A DNA stretch of 43,129 nucleotides, taken from positions 1 through 43,129 of the forward strand of contig QCUA01000010.1 of assembly GCA_003210915.1 (NCBI GenBank), written 5' to 3'. The position numbers were made by a program, and so were the translations under genes. Source of the stretch: Prochlorococcus sp. AG-676-L21 (GTDB taxonomy: Bacteria; Cyanobacteriota; Cyanobacteriia; PCC-6307; Cyanobiaceae). Shown here one piece after another: positions 16,799-24,829 of this stretch (its first letter is position 1; every line of letters begins with the position of its first letter). The notes beneath the pieces are model-generated. The model was not told the DNA's origin. It made no database searches and saw only the letters and a list, made by a program, of their open reading frames with translations.

Positions 16799-18066
16799 TA
16801 GTTTTGTAATGATCTAGAGCGATTTAAAGTAGATAATGCCAGACCAATAAATATAAAATTAATCAATAAAGAAGTTCTACCATAACTCATAAAAGGTAGC
16901 GGGATTCCAGTTACTGGGCCTAATCCAATAGTCATAAATAAGTTAATAATGATTTGAAATAAGAATGTTGAAGCTATTCCAATAATTATTAATGACTCAA
17001 AGTGAGTTCTAGCATTTTTTGATAACTTTACAAGATGACAAATCAAAACAAAAAACAAAAAAAGAACCAGAATGCATCCGAAAAAACCTAATTCCTCCCC
17101 TAGCGCACTAAATATAAAATCTGTATGCTGTTCAGGTATAAATTGTAAATTTGTCAGTTTACCATTTAATAAACCAGTACCAAGAAGGCCTCCAGAACCT
17201 ATTGCTATTTTACTTTGCAATAGATGATATCCTCCACCTAATGGATCCCTACTGGGATCTAGGAACAAAATTAATCTATCTTTTTGATAATCTTTTAATC
17301 CAAATTCCCAAATAAAAGGTGTCAACTTTATAACTAATGCATGAAGAGCTAATGTCAACATCGAGAAGATGATTTTTTTTTGAAACGACCTATAAGCTAA
17401 GTACCCCACAAAAGCAAGCCATAAAATAAGCAAGTTTGGAGAAACTAAATAAAATATTGATGTAAAAATACAACAGCCAACAATTAGAGTCCATTCTATC
17501 GGCATTTGGGACCAATAAAGCATTACAAAAGTCAATACTATTAAAACTAGAGAAGTTCCTAAATCTGGTTGAAAAAATATCAATAACCAAGGAACAATGA
17601 CAATTGAAAAAGGTAATAGTAGATCTTTTATCGAAGAAATAGATTTTCTTTCTAGCACTAAAGCAAGAGTTAATATAGTACTCAATTTCGCCAGTTCTGA
17701 AGGTTGAAATGAAAAAATCCCTACGCTTAGCCATCTTTGAGCACCATAAATTGAGATCCCAAAAAAATAGATTAAAAGTAATGAAAGTAAAGAACAAAAA
17801 TAAAGTGGGATCAAATATTTTTTAATTCTTTCTAGTGGTATATATGAAATAAAAATAGCCAAAAAATAACCTAAGAAGCCTGTGAAAAGATGATTTAAAA
17901 AATCTGATTGTAAAAATTCTCTTTGTACACTTTTTATTAAAATACTTGAAATAAAAACTAACGCTAGAGGGATAACAAGCAAAGGTGAAAAAACAACTTT
18001 TCGATTAATTTTATCTTTCTTTTCAAAAAATCTCTTTTTCTTTTTTAGAGAATTTCCCTTAAACAT
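16798..18066 (-). CDS. rodA: RodA/FtsW-family peptidoglycan glycosyltransferase
   Basis: This 422-residue integral membrane protein has about ten hydrophobic helices and the SEDS-family motifs. Examples are ISIYGAQRWLSVGIFSFQPSELAKL, FFQPDLGTSLVLI, DPSRDPLGGGYHLLQSKIAIGSGGLLGTG, FIPEQHTDFIFSALGEELGF and PLPFMSYGRTSLL. SEDS proteins polymerise lipid II with a class B penicillin-binding protein; RodA works in side-wall elongation and FtsW in division. RodA is preferred for this size and location, but FtsW cannot be fully excluded. The N-terminal 25 residues are lysine-rich and cytoplasmic. It lies six bases after mrp and overlaps the kinase gene by one base. Confidence 0.88.
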   Translation of the reverse strand: MFKGNSLKKKKRFFEKKDKINRKVVFSPLLVIPLALVFISSILIKSVQREFLQSDFLNHLFTGFLGYFLAIFISYIPLERIKKYLIPLYFCSLLSLLLIYFFGISIYGAQRWLSVGIFSFQPSELAKLSTILTLALVLERKSISSIKDLLLPFSIVIVPWLLIFFQPDLGTSLVLIVLTFVMLYWSQMPIEWTLIVGCCIFTSIFYLVSPNLLILWLAFVGYLAYRSFQKKIIFSMLTLALHALVIKLTPFIWEFGLKDYQKDRLILFLDPSRDPLGGGYHLLQSKIAIGSGGLLGTGLLNGKLTNLQFIPEQHTDFIFSALGEELGFFGCILVLFLFFVLICHLVKLSKNARTHFESLIIIGIASTFLFQIIINLFMTIGLGPVTGIPLPFMSYGRTSLLINFIFIGLALSTLNRSRSLQN

Positions 18067-18071
18067 TAATA

Positions 18072-19139
18072 CTAATTAAAAAATTGTTTTTTAATCAATT
18101 GAGCTAACTCTTTAAATCTAATTGAACTCTCCTTATCTGGTTCACTTATTGAAATTGGAACACCCTTGTTACTCTCATTGACAAGTGTTATTTCAATAGG
18201 AATTTGAGCAAGTAATGATATATTATTTTCCGCAGCTAAGATTTTCCCGCCACCTCTACCAAAAATTTCATATTTTTTATTGGGCATATCTGGTGGAATA
18301 AACACAGACATATTTTCCACAACACCCAATAATGGAACCCCAAGTTGCTTAAACATTGCCAAACCTCTTCTTGCATCTTGCAAAGATACCTTTTGAGGTG
18401 TAGTTACAACAATTGCACCAGCAATAGGAACAGATTGAGATAAAGATATTTGAGCATCTCCTGTACCTGGAGGTAAATCAATAACCAAGAAGTCAAGATC
18501 ATTCCATTCAACTTGATAAAGAAATTGCTTTATTATGCTATTTAACATTGGCCCTCTCCATATAACTGGCTGTCCTTCTTCTATCAAAAAACCCATTGAG
18601 ACTAATGATATACCGTATTTATTAATTGGAATTAATCTTTGATCATTACCGCTTCCATCAGTTACTTTTGGATTTTCTTCCGTAACTCCCATCATTGAAG
18701 GAGTGTTAGGACCATAAATATCAGCATCTAATAGACCAGTTTTTAAACCTAACTTAGCTAATGAGCATGCGATATTAACTGCAATTGTACTTTTACCGAC
18801 ACCTCCTTTACCACTACTTATTGCGATAATATGTTTTATCCCTTTTATCTTCTGCAACCCAGGTACATTATTTTCGCTGGAAGAATTTGATTGAGATACG
18901 TCATTATCTATTTCTATTTGTACATCGTTAACATCCTCAAATTTAAGGAGTATATTTCTAACCTCTTTTACTATTCGCTCTCTCTGAGAATTCGCAAATG
19001 AAGGTAATGAGAGTGTGATTATTATTCTGGGTAAAATTACTCTAACGTTTTTAATCCAAGCAAGTTCAATGAGATTTTTCTTTGATCCAGAATCTAGAAT
19101 CTTTGATAATGAATAATTCGCATCTTCGACTGTAGTCAT
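18072..19139 (-). CDS. mrp: Mrp/ApbC-type P-loop ATPase, Fe-S carrier
   Basis: This 355-residue protein is an Mrp/NBP35-like ATPase implicated in iron-sulfur cluster transfer. An N-terminal MIP18/DUF59-like domain (about residues 10-80) precedes the ATPase. The deviant P-loop ISSGKGGVGKST is at residues 107-118, followed by LLDADIYGPNTPSMMG, VIDLPPGTGDAQ and GVVENMSVF. The CxxC found after ENMS in many Mrp proteins is replaced by IPPDMPNKKYEIFG, as I recall for cyanobacterial members. ATG at 19139 is preferred over the TTG immediately before it. It leads a minus-strand run with rodA and the histidine kinase. Confidence 0.93.
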   Translation of the reverse strand: MTTVEDANYSLSKILDSGSKKNLIELAWIKNVRVILPRIIITLSLPSFANSQRERIVKEVRNILLKFEDVNDVQIEIDNDVSQSNSSSENNVPGLQKIKGIKHIIAISSGKGGVGKSTIAVNIACSLAKLGLKTGLLDADIYGPNTPSMMGVTEENPKVTDGSGNDQRLIPINKYGISLVSMGFLIEEGQPVIWRGPMLNSIIKQFLYQVEWNDLDFLVIDLPPGTGDAQISLSQSVPIAGAIVVTTPQKVSLQDARRGLAMFKQLGVPLLGVVENMSVFIPPDMPNKKYEIFGRGGGKILAAENNISLLAQIPIEITLVNESNKGVPISISEPDKESSIRFKELAQLIKKQFFN

Positions 19140-19299
19140 CAAAATTTTTAAATGTTTTTATAGGTTAGTCGACTCTTTAAAAGATTAAGAACTATGTCGA
19201 ACTATCGAATAATAAGAAATTGCTCCCCCTTAAACGAAATTATAAAGGGAAACTACTAATTAACCAAAAATTTTATTCTTCAAATATCAAGTTAAATAA

Positions 19300-20328
19300 A
19301 TGTCTAAAGAACCTCCTAAGAATTCAAGAGAGAAAACGAAGAATCTCTTACTAAAATTACAAGATAATATTTGCAAAGGTCTTGAGAAAACTGATGGGAA
19401 AGCTAAATTTACAGAAGAATCTTGGCTCAGAGAAGAAGGCGGAGGAGGAAGATCGAGAGTTTTAAAAAACGGCTCAATTTTTGAGCAAGCTGGAGTTAAT
19501 TTCTCAGAAGTATATGGTAAAGAATTACCTCAATCAATAATCTCACAAAGACCAGAAGCTAAAGGCCATGAATGGTTTGCCACAGGCACATCGATGGTCT
19601 TACATCCTAAAAATCCGTTTATACCTACAGTGCATCTTAATTATCGTTATTTTGAAGCAGGACCAGTTTGGTGGTTTGGTGGAGGTGCCGACTTAACACC
19701 ATACTACCCATATTTGACTGACGTAAGAAATTTTCATAAAGAACATAGTAATGCCTGTGAAAAAGTTAATAAAAATCTTCACAAGGTATTTAAGCCATGG
19801 TGTGATGAATATTTCTTTTTAAAACATAGAAATGAATCTAGAGGTATTGGAGGCATCTTTTATGATTATCAAGATGGTTCTGGCAAGATTTATAAAGGTA
19901 ATAATAAAGAAGGTAAGGCCCATAAAGAATCTAGTAATATTGGAGAATTAAACTTAAATTGGAATGATTTATTTTCGTTAGCAGAAAATTGCGGTGCAGC
20001 ATTCCTAGATTCATATCAGCCAATAATTGAAAAAAGAGTTAACCAGAACTACACAAAAGAGGAGAGAGAATTTCAACTATATAGAAGAGGAAGATATGTT
20101 GAATTCAATTTAGTTTGGGACAGAGGAACAATTTTTGGATTACAAACAAATGGTAGAACTGAATCTATATTAATGTCATTACCACCATTGGCTAGATGGG
20201 AATATGGGTATAAAGCTAAAAAAGGCTCCAGAGAGGATCACCTCACAACAATTTTCACAAAACCTCAGGACTGGCAAAACGATAAGAATCTAGAAAAATT
20301 TTGTATAGAAAATAATATTTTTGATTAA
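19300..20328 (+). CDS. hemF: oxygen-dependent coproporphyrinogen III oxidase
   Basis: This 342-residue soluble enzyme decarboxylates coproporphyrinogen III to protoporphyrinogen IX using oxygen, in the shared heme/chlorophyll path. Signatures include the N-terminal [59 protein letters not shown], and [29 protein letters not shown]. Length matches the family. It is divergent from mrp across a 160-base gap that must hold both promoters, and convergent with the CCB-like gene. Bilin synthesis genes (ho1, pebA, pebB) lie about 9 kb away, so two tetrapyrrole loci occur in the window. Confidence 0.98.
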   Translation: MSKEPPKNSREKTKNLLLKLQDNICKGLEKTDGKAKFTEESWLREEGGGGRSRVLKNGSIFEQAGVNFSEVYGKELPQSIISQRPEAKGHEWFATGTSMVLHPKNPFIPTVHLNYRYFEAGPVWWFGGGADLTPYYPYLTDVRNFHKEHSNACEKVNKNLHKVFKPWCDEYFFLKHRNESRGIGGIFYDYQDGSGKIYKGNNKEGKAHKESSNIGELNLNWNDLFSLAENCGAAFLDSYQPIIEKRVNQNYTKEEREFQLYRRGRYVEFNLVWDRGTIFGLQTNGRTESILMSLPPLARWEYGYKAKKGSREDHLTTIFTKPQDWQNDKNLEKFCIENNIFD

Positions 20329-20356
20329 ATTTTCTGAAACTTATTAAAAAATTTGA

Positions 20357-20917
20357 CTAAATAGGTGTTTTGAACAAAGAGCCATCACTTTTCAATTCGA
20401 GCCTATCGCTTAATTCATTTTCTAGAGATATTAGTTCATCTCTATGAGCTCGTAACCTAATTAAAGTCATTTCTTCACTCTCTTCATTACTTATCAATCT
20501 CAATTCAAATTGTTCTTCCCTAGCTGACTTCTTAAAATAAATTATTCCTGATAAAGGTCCTCCAATTAGACCTAAAAGAATAGGCCACCATCCCAAAGTT
20601 GGATAAATTTGAATAATTACTAACCCTAAAGCACAAGATCCAAACCCACCAAGCAAACTTAAAAAAATTGCTAGCAACTTGCTAGAGCCAACTTGTCCTT
20701 TAAATATTAAAATTCTTTGATCAAAATCTCCACCTGTCTGGTTCCAGCCTCTTAAATCAAGCCATTCGTACATAACATTTAAAACTTCTATGGGTTTGTG
20801 AGAAGAAGTTATTTCGACTACTGTCGTTCTATCCTTACTTGAAGCTCTTAGAAAAAAAAATAAACCTATTGCAAGAAGAATTGTAAGTAATAAGGTTGAA
20901 TTAAGAGAATGAGTCAT
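20357..20917 (-). CDS. CCB1-like cofactor assembly of complex C protein
   Basis: This 186-residue membrane protein has an N-terminal helix (STLLLTILLAIGLFFFLRASSKDRT), a soluble stretch (VLNVMYEWLDLRGWNQTGGDFDQRILIFKGQV), two more hydrophobic helices (about residues 78-126) and a charged C-terminal tail. The pattern resembles CCB-family proteins needed to attach heme c(i) covalently to cytochrome b6 of the b6f complex; the FFFLRASSKDRT start recalls CCB1. The identification is from memory of the family, without a search. It ends 28 bases after the hemF stop, tail to tail. Confidence 0.62.
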   Translation of the reverse strand: MTHSLNSTLLLTILLAIGLFFFLRASSKDRTTVVEITSSHKPIEVLNVMYEWLDLRGWNQTGGDFDQRILIFKGQVGSSKLLAIFLSLLGGFGSCALGLVIIQIYPTLGWWPILLGLIGGPLSGIIYFKKSAREEQFELRLISNEESEEMTLIRLRAHRDELISLENELSDRLELKSDGSLFKTPI

Positions 20918-21085
20918 TTTTACACGTCTAATAATATTAACTATTTTGTCTAATTAGAAATACATCATAATATAAATATAGATTCATTATGATTAAAAAT
21001 TAACTTTAAATCCCTAGAAAACTATAATCACAAACTTATAAAAATAATGTAAAGTAAAAATTGAAATAAATTATCGTTAATACTT

Positions 21086-21727
21086 ATGAATAATGGTGAA
21101 AAAAATAAAGAAATAACTTTTTCCCATAATGATATAAATTCTAATTTGTATAATCTCTATAAAGAATCATCTTATTTAGCTGTAGATACTGAGGCAATGG
21201 GATTAATACATGGAAGAGATAGGTTGTGTTTGATACAAATATGTAATGAATTAAATTTGACTGCTTGCATAAAGATAGAACTTAACAACTCAGAGTCACC
21301 TAATATAAAAAAATTATTTGAAGATAAAAAAATAATGAAAATATTTCATTATGCAAGATTTGATGTAGCAGCTCTACAGTGTAATCTTGGAATTAATACA
21401 AGTAATATTTTTTGTACAAAAATAGCTAGTAAATTAGCTAGGACTTACACAAATAAACACGGATTAAAAGATTTAATCCATGAATTAGTAGGAGTAGAAT
21501 TAGATAAAAGTTCGCAAAGTAGTGATTGGGGAAGATCGGAAGATTTATCTAATAAGCAAATTGATTATGCTGCAAATGACGTTAGATATTTAATTAAAGC
21601 AATGCACAAATTAAGGGTAATTCTTGAAAGAGAAGGAAGATATGAGTTAGCTCAAAAATGTTTCAAGACTATTTCTGTTCATTCTGAATTAGATATATTA
21701 AAATTTTCGAATATATTTGAACATTAA
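21086..21727 (+). CDS. rnd: RNase D-like 3'-5' exonuclease
   Basis: This 213-residue protein is the DEDDy exonuclease domain alone, without the HRDC domains of E. coli RNase D. The metal-binding acidic motifs are visible: ExoI AVDTEAMGL, ExoII HYARFDVAAL and ExoIII YAANDVRYL. GLKDLIHELVGVELDKSSQSSDW, typical of the RNase D branch, sits between the last two. It probably trims the 3' ends of stable RNAs such as tRNA precursors. It starts 168 bases from the divergent CCB-like gene, and its stop codon directly abuts the stop of the next, convergent gene. Confidence 0.88.
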   Translation: MNNGEKNKEITFSHNDINSNLYNLYKESSYLAVDTEAMGLIHGRDRLCLIQICNELNLTACIKIELNNSESPNIKKLFEDKKIMKIFHYARFDVAALQCNLGINTSNIFCTKIASKLARTYTNKHGLKDLIHELVGVELDKSSQSSDWGRSEDLSNKQIDYAANDVRYLIKAMHKLRVILEREGRYELAQKCFKTISVHSELDILKFSNIFEH

Positions 21728-21994
21728 TTAATCTTCAGTTATAAAATTATCTTCATTTTCTAGAGTTGACATAAGTTTATCTAGTATTTTGGATGAACTT
21801 AAATTATTTCCATTGTCCTTTTCATATGTTTTCAAAAGATCTTGTGCAATTTGTCTTTTTTCTTCAATAGTTTTAGAACCTTTTTTTGCAATTTGAATTT
21901 CTACTTTTTTTTTTGCTGAGGACAAACTTACACTCAGTAACTTAGCTATCTCTGAGCATGTTGAAAGATATTGCCGATCATTAATAGGATACAT
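21728..21994 (-). CDS. conserved hypothetical protein, 88 aa
   Basis: I do not recognise this protein. It is 88 residues long and mostly helical in character. A Ser/Lys-rich first half (EIAKLLSVSLSSAKKKVEIQIAKKG) could form a helix-turn-helix-like pair, and it ends in an acidic tail (LENEDNFITED). The ATG at 21994 is clear. Its stop codon abuts the stop of the convergent exonuclease gene, and it lies 34 bases downstream of the LpxB-related gene on the same strand, so it may be cotranscribed with it. No function is assigned. Confidence 0.6.
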   Translation of the reverse strand: MYPINDRQYLSTCSEIAKLLSVSLSSAKKKVEIQIAKKGSKTIEEKRQIAQDLLKTYEKDNGNNLSSSKILDKLMSTLENEDNFITED

Positions 21995-22028
21995 AAAAAT
22001 TTATAAAACCTTTTTAGATATTACTTGA

Positions 22029-23291
22029 TCAAGTTAACAATTTTAAATTTATATGATCCACAATTTTTTTACTAGCCCCACTTTTACCCATTCTTTTCAT
22101 TCCGATTTTTACTTGTTTTAATCTATGGTCTTTTTTATTTAGTAGAACCTCTAAGTTATCTATAAGAGTTTTTTTATTATTGCAAACTAATACACTTCCT
22201 CCTAATAATCTAGATTGTCTTTTTGCAAATGATTTTGTGAATTGAGGGCCATCGCCAGGAAGAGAAATAGAGGGCACGCCAAGACCCGTTATTTGTTCTG
22301 TAGCTGTGCCTGCATTTGACAAACCAACACAGGCCATATTAGCCCACTGATTAAAAGTACTTTTACCTAACAAAATATATTTATCTTCATTTTTCCAAAC
22401 TGAATCTTCACCAATCAAAAACTTCACATTATTTTGTTCCAAATAACCATTATTTGATAGATGACTCTTAATTGTACAAACATTTGCATTAATACTTAAA
22501 GGCAAAAGAATAATCAAATCATTCGATATCTTTAAATCTTCACAACATTTTAAAAAAATATCGAGATTATTTAAAGCTTCAGGGAATCGACTTCCTATTA
22601 TTAAAATTAACCTATTAAACATAATAATATTAGAAATTTTTTCATTTTTTTTATCTACAAAATCCATCATTGGGTTTCCAAAATATTTCGCACTAATCTT
22701 CTTTTTATTTAAATTATTTGCTGTAATTTCATCTCTCATTACTAAACTTTTACACCTGTTAGACCTCATGAGAAAAATTTCCCAAGGATCCCATTCAGAG
22801 CCTTTAAATTTATGATAAAAATCACTTAATGCCCATCCAGGTCCATTACTCCATGTATGGTCACTTTTAGGCATGCCAATAAAACTAAATTCACATTTCG
22901 AGATCCATGCAAAAAATAAAGGCAATAAATCACCCACGGCAATAATTTTATAATTATCTTTTGACTTACCTCTTAGAATTAAAAAGTTTTTAAAAGTATC
23001 TACTAAAAACCCTGCAAAAAAGTCAACCATAAACCCTTTTAAGCTTTGATTACTAAAACCCCCACTTGGTAATTCCTTGAGACAACCAATTTTTCTAAAG
23101 TTCTTGGATTTAATGGAGTCAAAAACTTTACCATTTCCAACCAATGGCATAACTTCAATTTTTTTAATATTTATTTTTTTTAAGAATCTTTTTATAATTT
23201 CTAATGCGACAACATCTTCCCCATGTCCATTACATATAATTAATAGAGAATTAGACCCATTACTGGTAGGATCATTAAGTGATTCAATCAT
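22029..23291 (-). CDS. LpxB-related lipid-A-disaccharide synthase family glycosyltransferase
   Basis: This 420-residue protein resembles the cyanobacterial branch of LpxB-related GT-B glycosyltransferases. Motifs include LLIICNGHGEDVVALEII near the N-terminus, IAVGDLLPLFFAW, and the donor-site region GLSNAGTATEQITGLGVPSISLPGDGPQFTKSFA. The open frame continues 52 codons upstream, but that part only reads the antisense of tRNA-Cys; the ATG at 23291 gives a sensible N-terminus. This places the start codon ten bases from the tRNA, so any leader must run antisense through it. High-light Prochlorococcus lacks a classical lipid A pathway as far as I recall, so the substrate is unknown. Confidence 0.8.
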   Translation of the reverse strand: MIESLNDPTSNGSNSLLIICNGHGEDVVALEIIKRFLKKINIKKIEVMPLVGNGKVFDSIKSKNFRKIGCLKELPSGGFSNQSLKGFMVDFFAGFLVDTFKNFLILRGKSKDNYKIIAVGDLLPLFFAWISKCEFSFIGMPKSDHTWSNGPGWALSDFYHKFKGSEWDPWEIFLMRSNRCKSLVMRDEITANNLNKKKISAKYFGNPMMDFVDKKNEKISNIIMFNRLILIIGSRFPEALNNLDIFLKCCEDLKISNDLIILLPLSINANVCTIKSHLSNNGYLEQNNVKFLIGEDSVWKNEDKYILLGKSTFNQWANMACVGLSNAGTATEQITGLGVPSISLPGDGPQFTKSFAKRQSRLLGGSVLVCNNKKTLIDNLEVLLNKKDHRLKQVKIGMKRMGKSGASKKIVDHINLKLLT

Positions 23292-23300
23292 ATCTCTATC

Positions 23301-23371
23301 GGCGGCATGGCCAAGTGGTAAGGCAGAGGATTGCAAATCCTTTATCCCCAGTTCGAATCTGGGTGCCGCCT
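23301..23371 (+). tRNA. tRNA-Cys, anticodon GCA
   Basis: This is a complete 71-base cloverleaf. The acceptor stem GGCGGCA (23301-23307) pairs with TGCCGCC (23364-23370), with discriminator T. The D arm is GCCA...GGC, the anticodon stem is GAGGA/TCCTT with loop TTGCAAA, and the T arm is CCCAG/CTGGG with TTCGAAT. A short T-run follows. CCA is not encoded. It is antisense to the leader of the LpxB-related gene. Confidence 0.97.
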
Positions 23372-23459
23372 TTTTCAAATCAGTAAATAATTTCGCTGTA
23401 AAGCGTTCTAAACACAAGAGTTTATTGTAGCGATTCTTAATACTCAAGACGTTCAGAAT

Positions 23460-23537
23460 GGGCGGTAAGTGGGCGGTAAGTTACCTAATAAATTATCAGG
23501 TTTTTTGAACCTGTTTTTATTATCTCATTTACCGCCC
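23460..23537. repeat. 11-base tandem repeat plus inverted copy
   Basis: GGGCGGTAAGT occurs twice in direct tandem (23460-23470 and 23471-23481), and TTACCGCCC at 23529-23537 is the exact inverse of its first nine bases. Between them lies a terminator-like hairpin. In RNA either direct copy could pair with the inverted copy to form a nine-pair GC-rich stem around that hairpin. The GC content is far above the surroundings. It lies about 90 bases beyond the tRNA-Cys 3' end. It may be a small structured RNA or a recombination site; neither is proven. Confidence 0.6.
23497..23518 (+). terminator. hairpin with T-run downstream of tRNA-Cys
   Basis: CAGGTT (23497-23502) and AACCTG (23508-23513) form a six-pair stem with loop TTTTG, followed by five T's, which fits an intrinsic terminator for plus-strand transcription. 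It could end a transcript starting at or after tRNA-Cys. Confidence 0.55.
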
Positions 23538-23553
23538 GTAGGGGAAGTTTTAA

Positions 23554-23679
23554 TTAGTTTTCTTCCTCATAATCAAGGTCAACATATCCGTCGCAAACAA
23601 GAACATCAAATCCGTGATTTTCTAACAATTGCTCTATTAGTAGTTCAGGATTTTTTCTAAAGCGAACTTTTAAATCCAT
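23554..23679 (-). CDS. small acidic protein, 41 aa
   Basis: This short reading frame encodes 41 residues, beginning MDLKVRFRKNPELLIEQLLE and ending in an acidic tail (GYVDLDYEEEN). A Shine-Dalgarno-like GGAAG lies eight bases upstream of the ATG at 23679, and the peptide looks helical then acidic, as a real small protein might. It does not resemble any family I can name. It lies alone in the loosely packed region between tRNA-Cys and the 50-residue gene. The call is moderate because it rests on a ribosome site and composition only. Confidence 0.5.
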   Translation of the reverse strand: MDLKVRFRKNPELLIEQLLENHGFDVLVCDGYVDLDYEEEN

Positions 23680-23700
23680 AGAATACACTTCCAAAAATAC

Positions 23701-23844
23701 TTAAAAGCATTTAACTATGCAGGTTTAAATCTGAATGAAACTCCAAAAGAAGTTTAGGAATACAATCTAGAGTTTCAAACCTTCTGGGATAAAGAATGTA
23801 AAGAAAATCCTACTAATCAGAATTGTTTAATCTATTGCGACTAA
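23701..23844 (+). pseudogene. probable remnant of a small protein gene
   Basis: In this frame the plus strand reads LKAFNYAGLNLNETPKEV, a TAG stop at 23755-23757, then EYNLEFQTFWDKECKENPTN and NCLIYCD before TAA. The two parts join into one coherent peptide, and the Cys-containing ending recalls small lineage-specific Prochlorococcus proteins. No in-frame start codon is present upstream, so both a start and an uninterrupted frame are missing. I read it as a decayed gene, with low certainty. Confidence 0.35.
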
Positions 23845-23900
23845 ACTCTAATTTTTTTCACAAAGTAAATCTAGTATTTGTTATTTAAAAGTTTATCTTT

Positions 23901-24053
23901 CTAATAGTCATTATCAGCAACACATATACCCAAACAACGTATCCCATTCGAAGCAGTCCTTTTACAGTGATTACACAAAATCTTTTCTTTATCTAAATAA
24001 TCTCGAGATTCTTTATTGGATTTATCACTTATAAATTTAAGGGTTAAGCTCAT
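23901..24053 (-). CDS. small Cys4 protein, 50 aa
   Basis: This frame encodes 50 residues, starting MSLTLKFISDKSNKESRD and ending CLGICVADNDY. Four cysteines at 27, 30, 40 and 44 (CNHC...CLGIC) form a CxxC-x9-CxxxC pattern that could bind zinc. The ATG overlaps the TGA of the upstream 214-residue gene in an ATGA arrangement, a classic sign of translational coupling. I believe similar small proteins occur in other picocyanobacteria, but have not checked. Function is unknown; a nucleic-acid or protein contact role is only a guess. Confidence 0.68.
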   Translation of the reverse strand: MSLTLKFISDKSNKESRDYLDKEKILCNHCKRTASNGIRCLGICVADNDY

Positions 24054-24694
24054 AAGCTTCCATTTTGATTCTTTTTACTTGGATCGATACTAACAACAAA
24101 AGAAGGATTAGCGTTAGAAGAGGGTATATCCATAATTTTTACAGATTCTTTGGGTTCATCAATAACTTCACTTTCCTTAGGATTCTCATCTACCGCACAA
24201 GCCTCAAGGGCTTCTCTAAGAAGGGAATCAAAAGTTGCCCCAGGTAATCTATGTCTTGCAACCTCAAGAAAAGTTCTCGGTAATGATTCAGAAGCAGCAT
24301 CTCGTAACGCAGGATTATTCTTTCTATGATCTTGTTCTTCTTCTATTGATTTGATAAATCTCAGTGTTACATCTTTTTTAGTAGATGCTTTTATTAAAGT
24401 ATCATTTTCAGAACTTGTAGGATTGGATTCATTCTCAAGATCACTTAGCCTTTTCTCAAGACTATTTAAAACCTCGTTAGCTTCTTTACTTATATGAGCT
24501 AATTGTCCGTCAGATAAATTTGGTAAATCAGCAACAAAAACCTTTCCATGATCTCGTAAAGTTAAAAAAGTTGGACGGGAGCCTTGATTTTGGCGCCCAT
24601 TAAAATCTGAATTATTACCTATTGGTCTTTTAGGAGGTGTAGGTCCAGCTGAACTACGTCTACGTGTAATTCTTTGATTATTTTCAAAGGGCAT
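24050..24694 (-). CDS. conserved hypothetical protein, 214 aa
   Basis: I do not recognise this protein. It starts with a basic, low-complexity segment (ITRRRSSAGPTPPKRPIG), followed by a short beta-like stretch (PTFLTLRDHGKVFVADLPNL). A helical region likely to form a coiled coil comes next (LAHISKEANEVLNSLEKRLSDLENES), then a helix-rich segment (SLPRTFLEVARHRLPGATFDSLLREALEACAV) and an acidic/Ser-rich tail. There is no signal peptide or membrane helix. A TATAAT promoter element lies 57-62 bases upstream of the ATG. It is followed by the 50-residue Cys4 gene in an ATGA overlap, suggesting the two products act together. Confidence 0.75.
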   Translation of the reverse strand: MPFENNQRITRRRSSAGPTPPKRPIGNNSDFNGRQNQGSRPTFLTLRDHGKVFVADLPNLSDGQLAHISKEANEVLNSLEKRLSDLENESNPTSSENDTLIKASTKKDVTLRFIKSIEEEQDHRKNNPALRDAASESLPRTFLEVARHRLPGATFDSLLREALEACAVDENPKESEVIDEPKESVKIMDIPSSNANPSFVVSIDPSKKNQNGSL

Positions 24695-24750
24695 TGAATT
24701 AAAGTTAAAATCTACTTACTTAAATTTCCGATATAATTCGGCGGTATTTA

Positions 24751-24756
24751 ATTATA
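24751..24756 (-). promoter_or_regulatory. -10 promoter element for the 214-aa gene
   Basis: A perfect TATAAT (minus strand) occurs 57-62 bases upstream of the ATG at 24694, preceded by GTGTAA. No good -35 hexamer is visible, which is common in this lineage. Transcription would start near 24744 with a leader of about 50 bases. Confidence 0.4.
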
Positions 24757-24829
24757 TTACACCTAGACTTTTTCATTTGTGTAGATAAATTTAATTTGTA
24801 ATTTCTCAATAAAATTTTATTCAAATGAT

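Noticed and set aside
23292..23447. 52-codon upstream extension of the LpxB-related reading frame
   Set aside because: This part simply translates the antisense of tRNA-Cys and its flank, a common artefact; the ATG at 23291 gives the expected N-terminus.
23469..23660. 63-residue plus-strand reading frame
   Set aside because: It runs through the GC-rich repeats and hairpin terminator and is antisense to the better-supported 41-residue gene; its composition is not protein-like.
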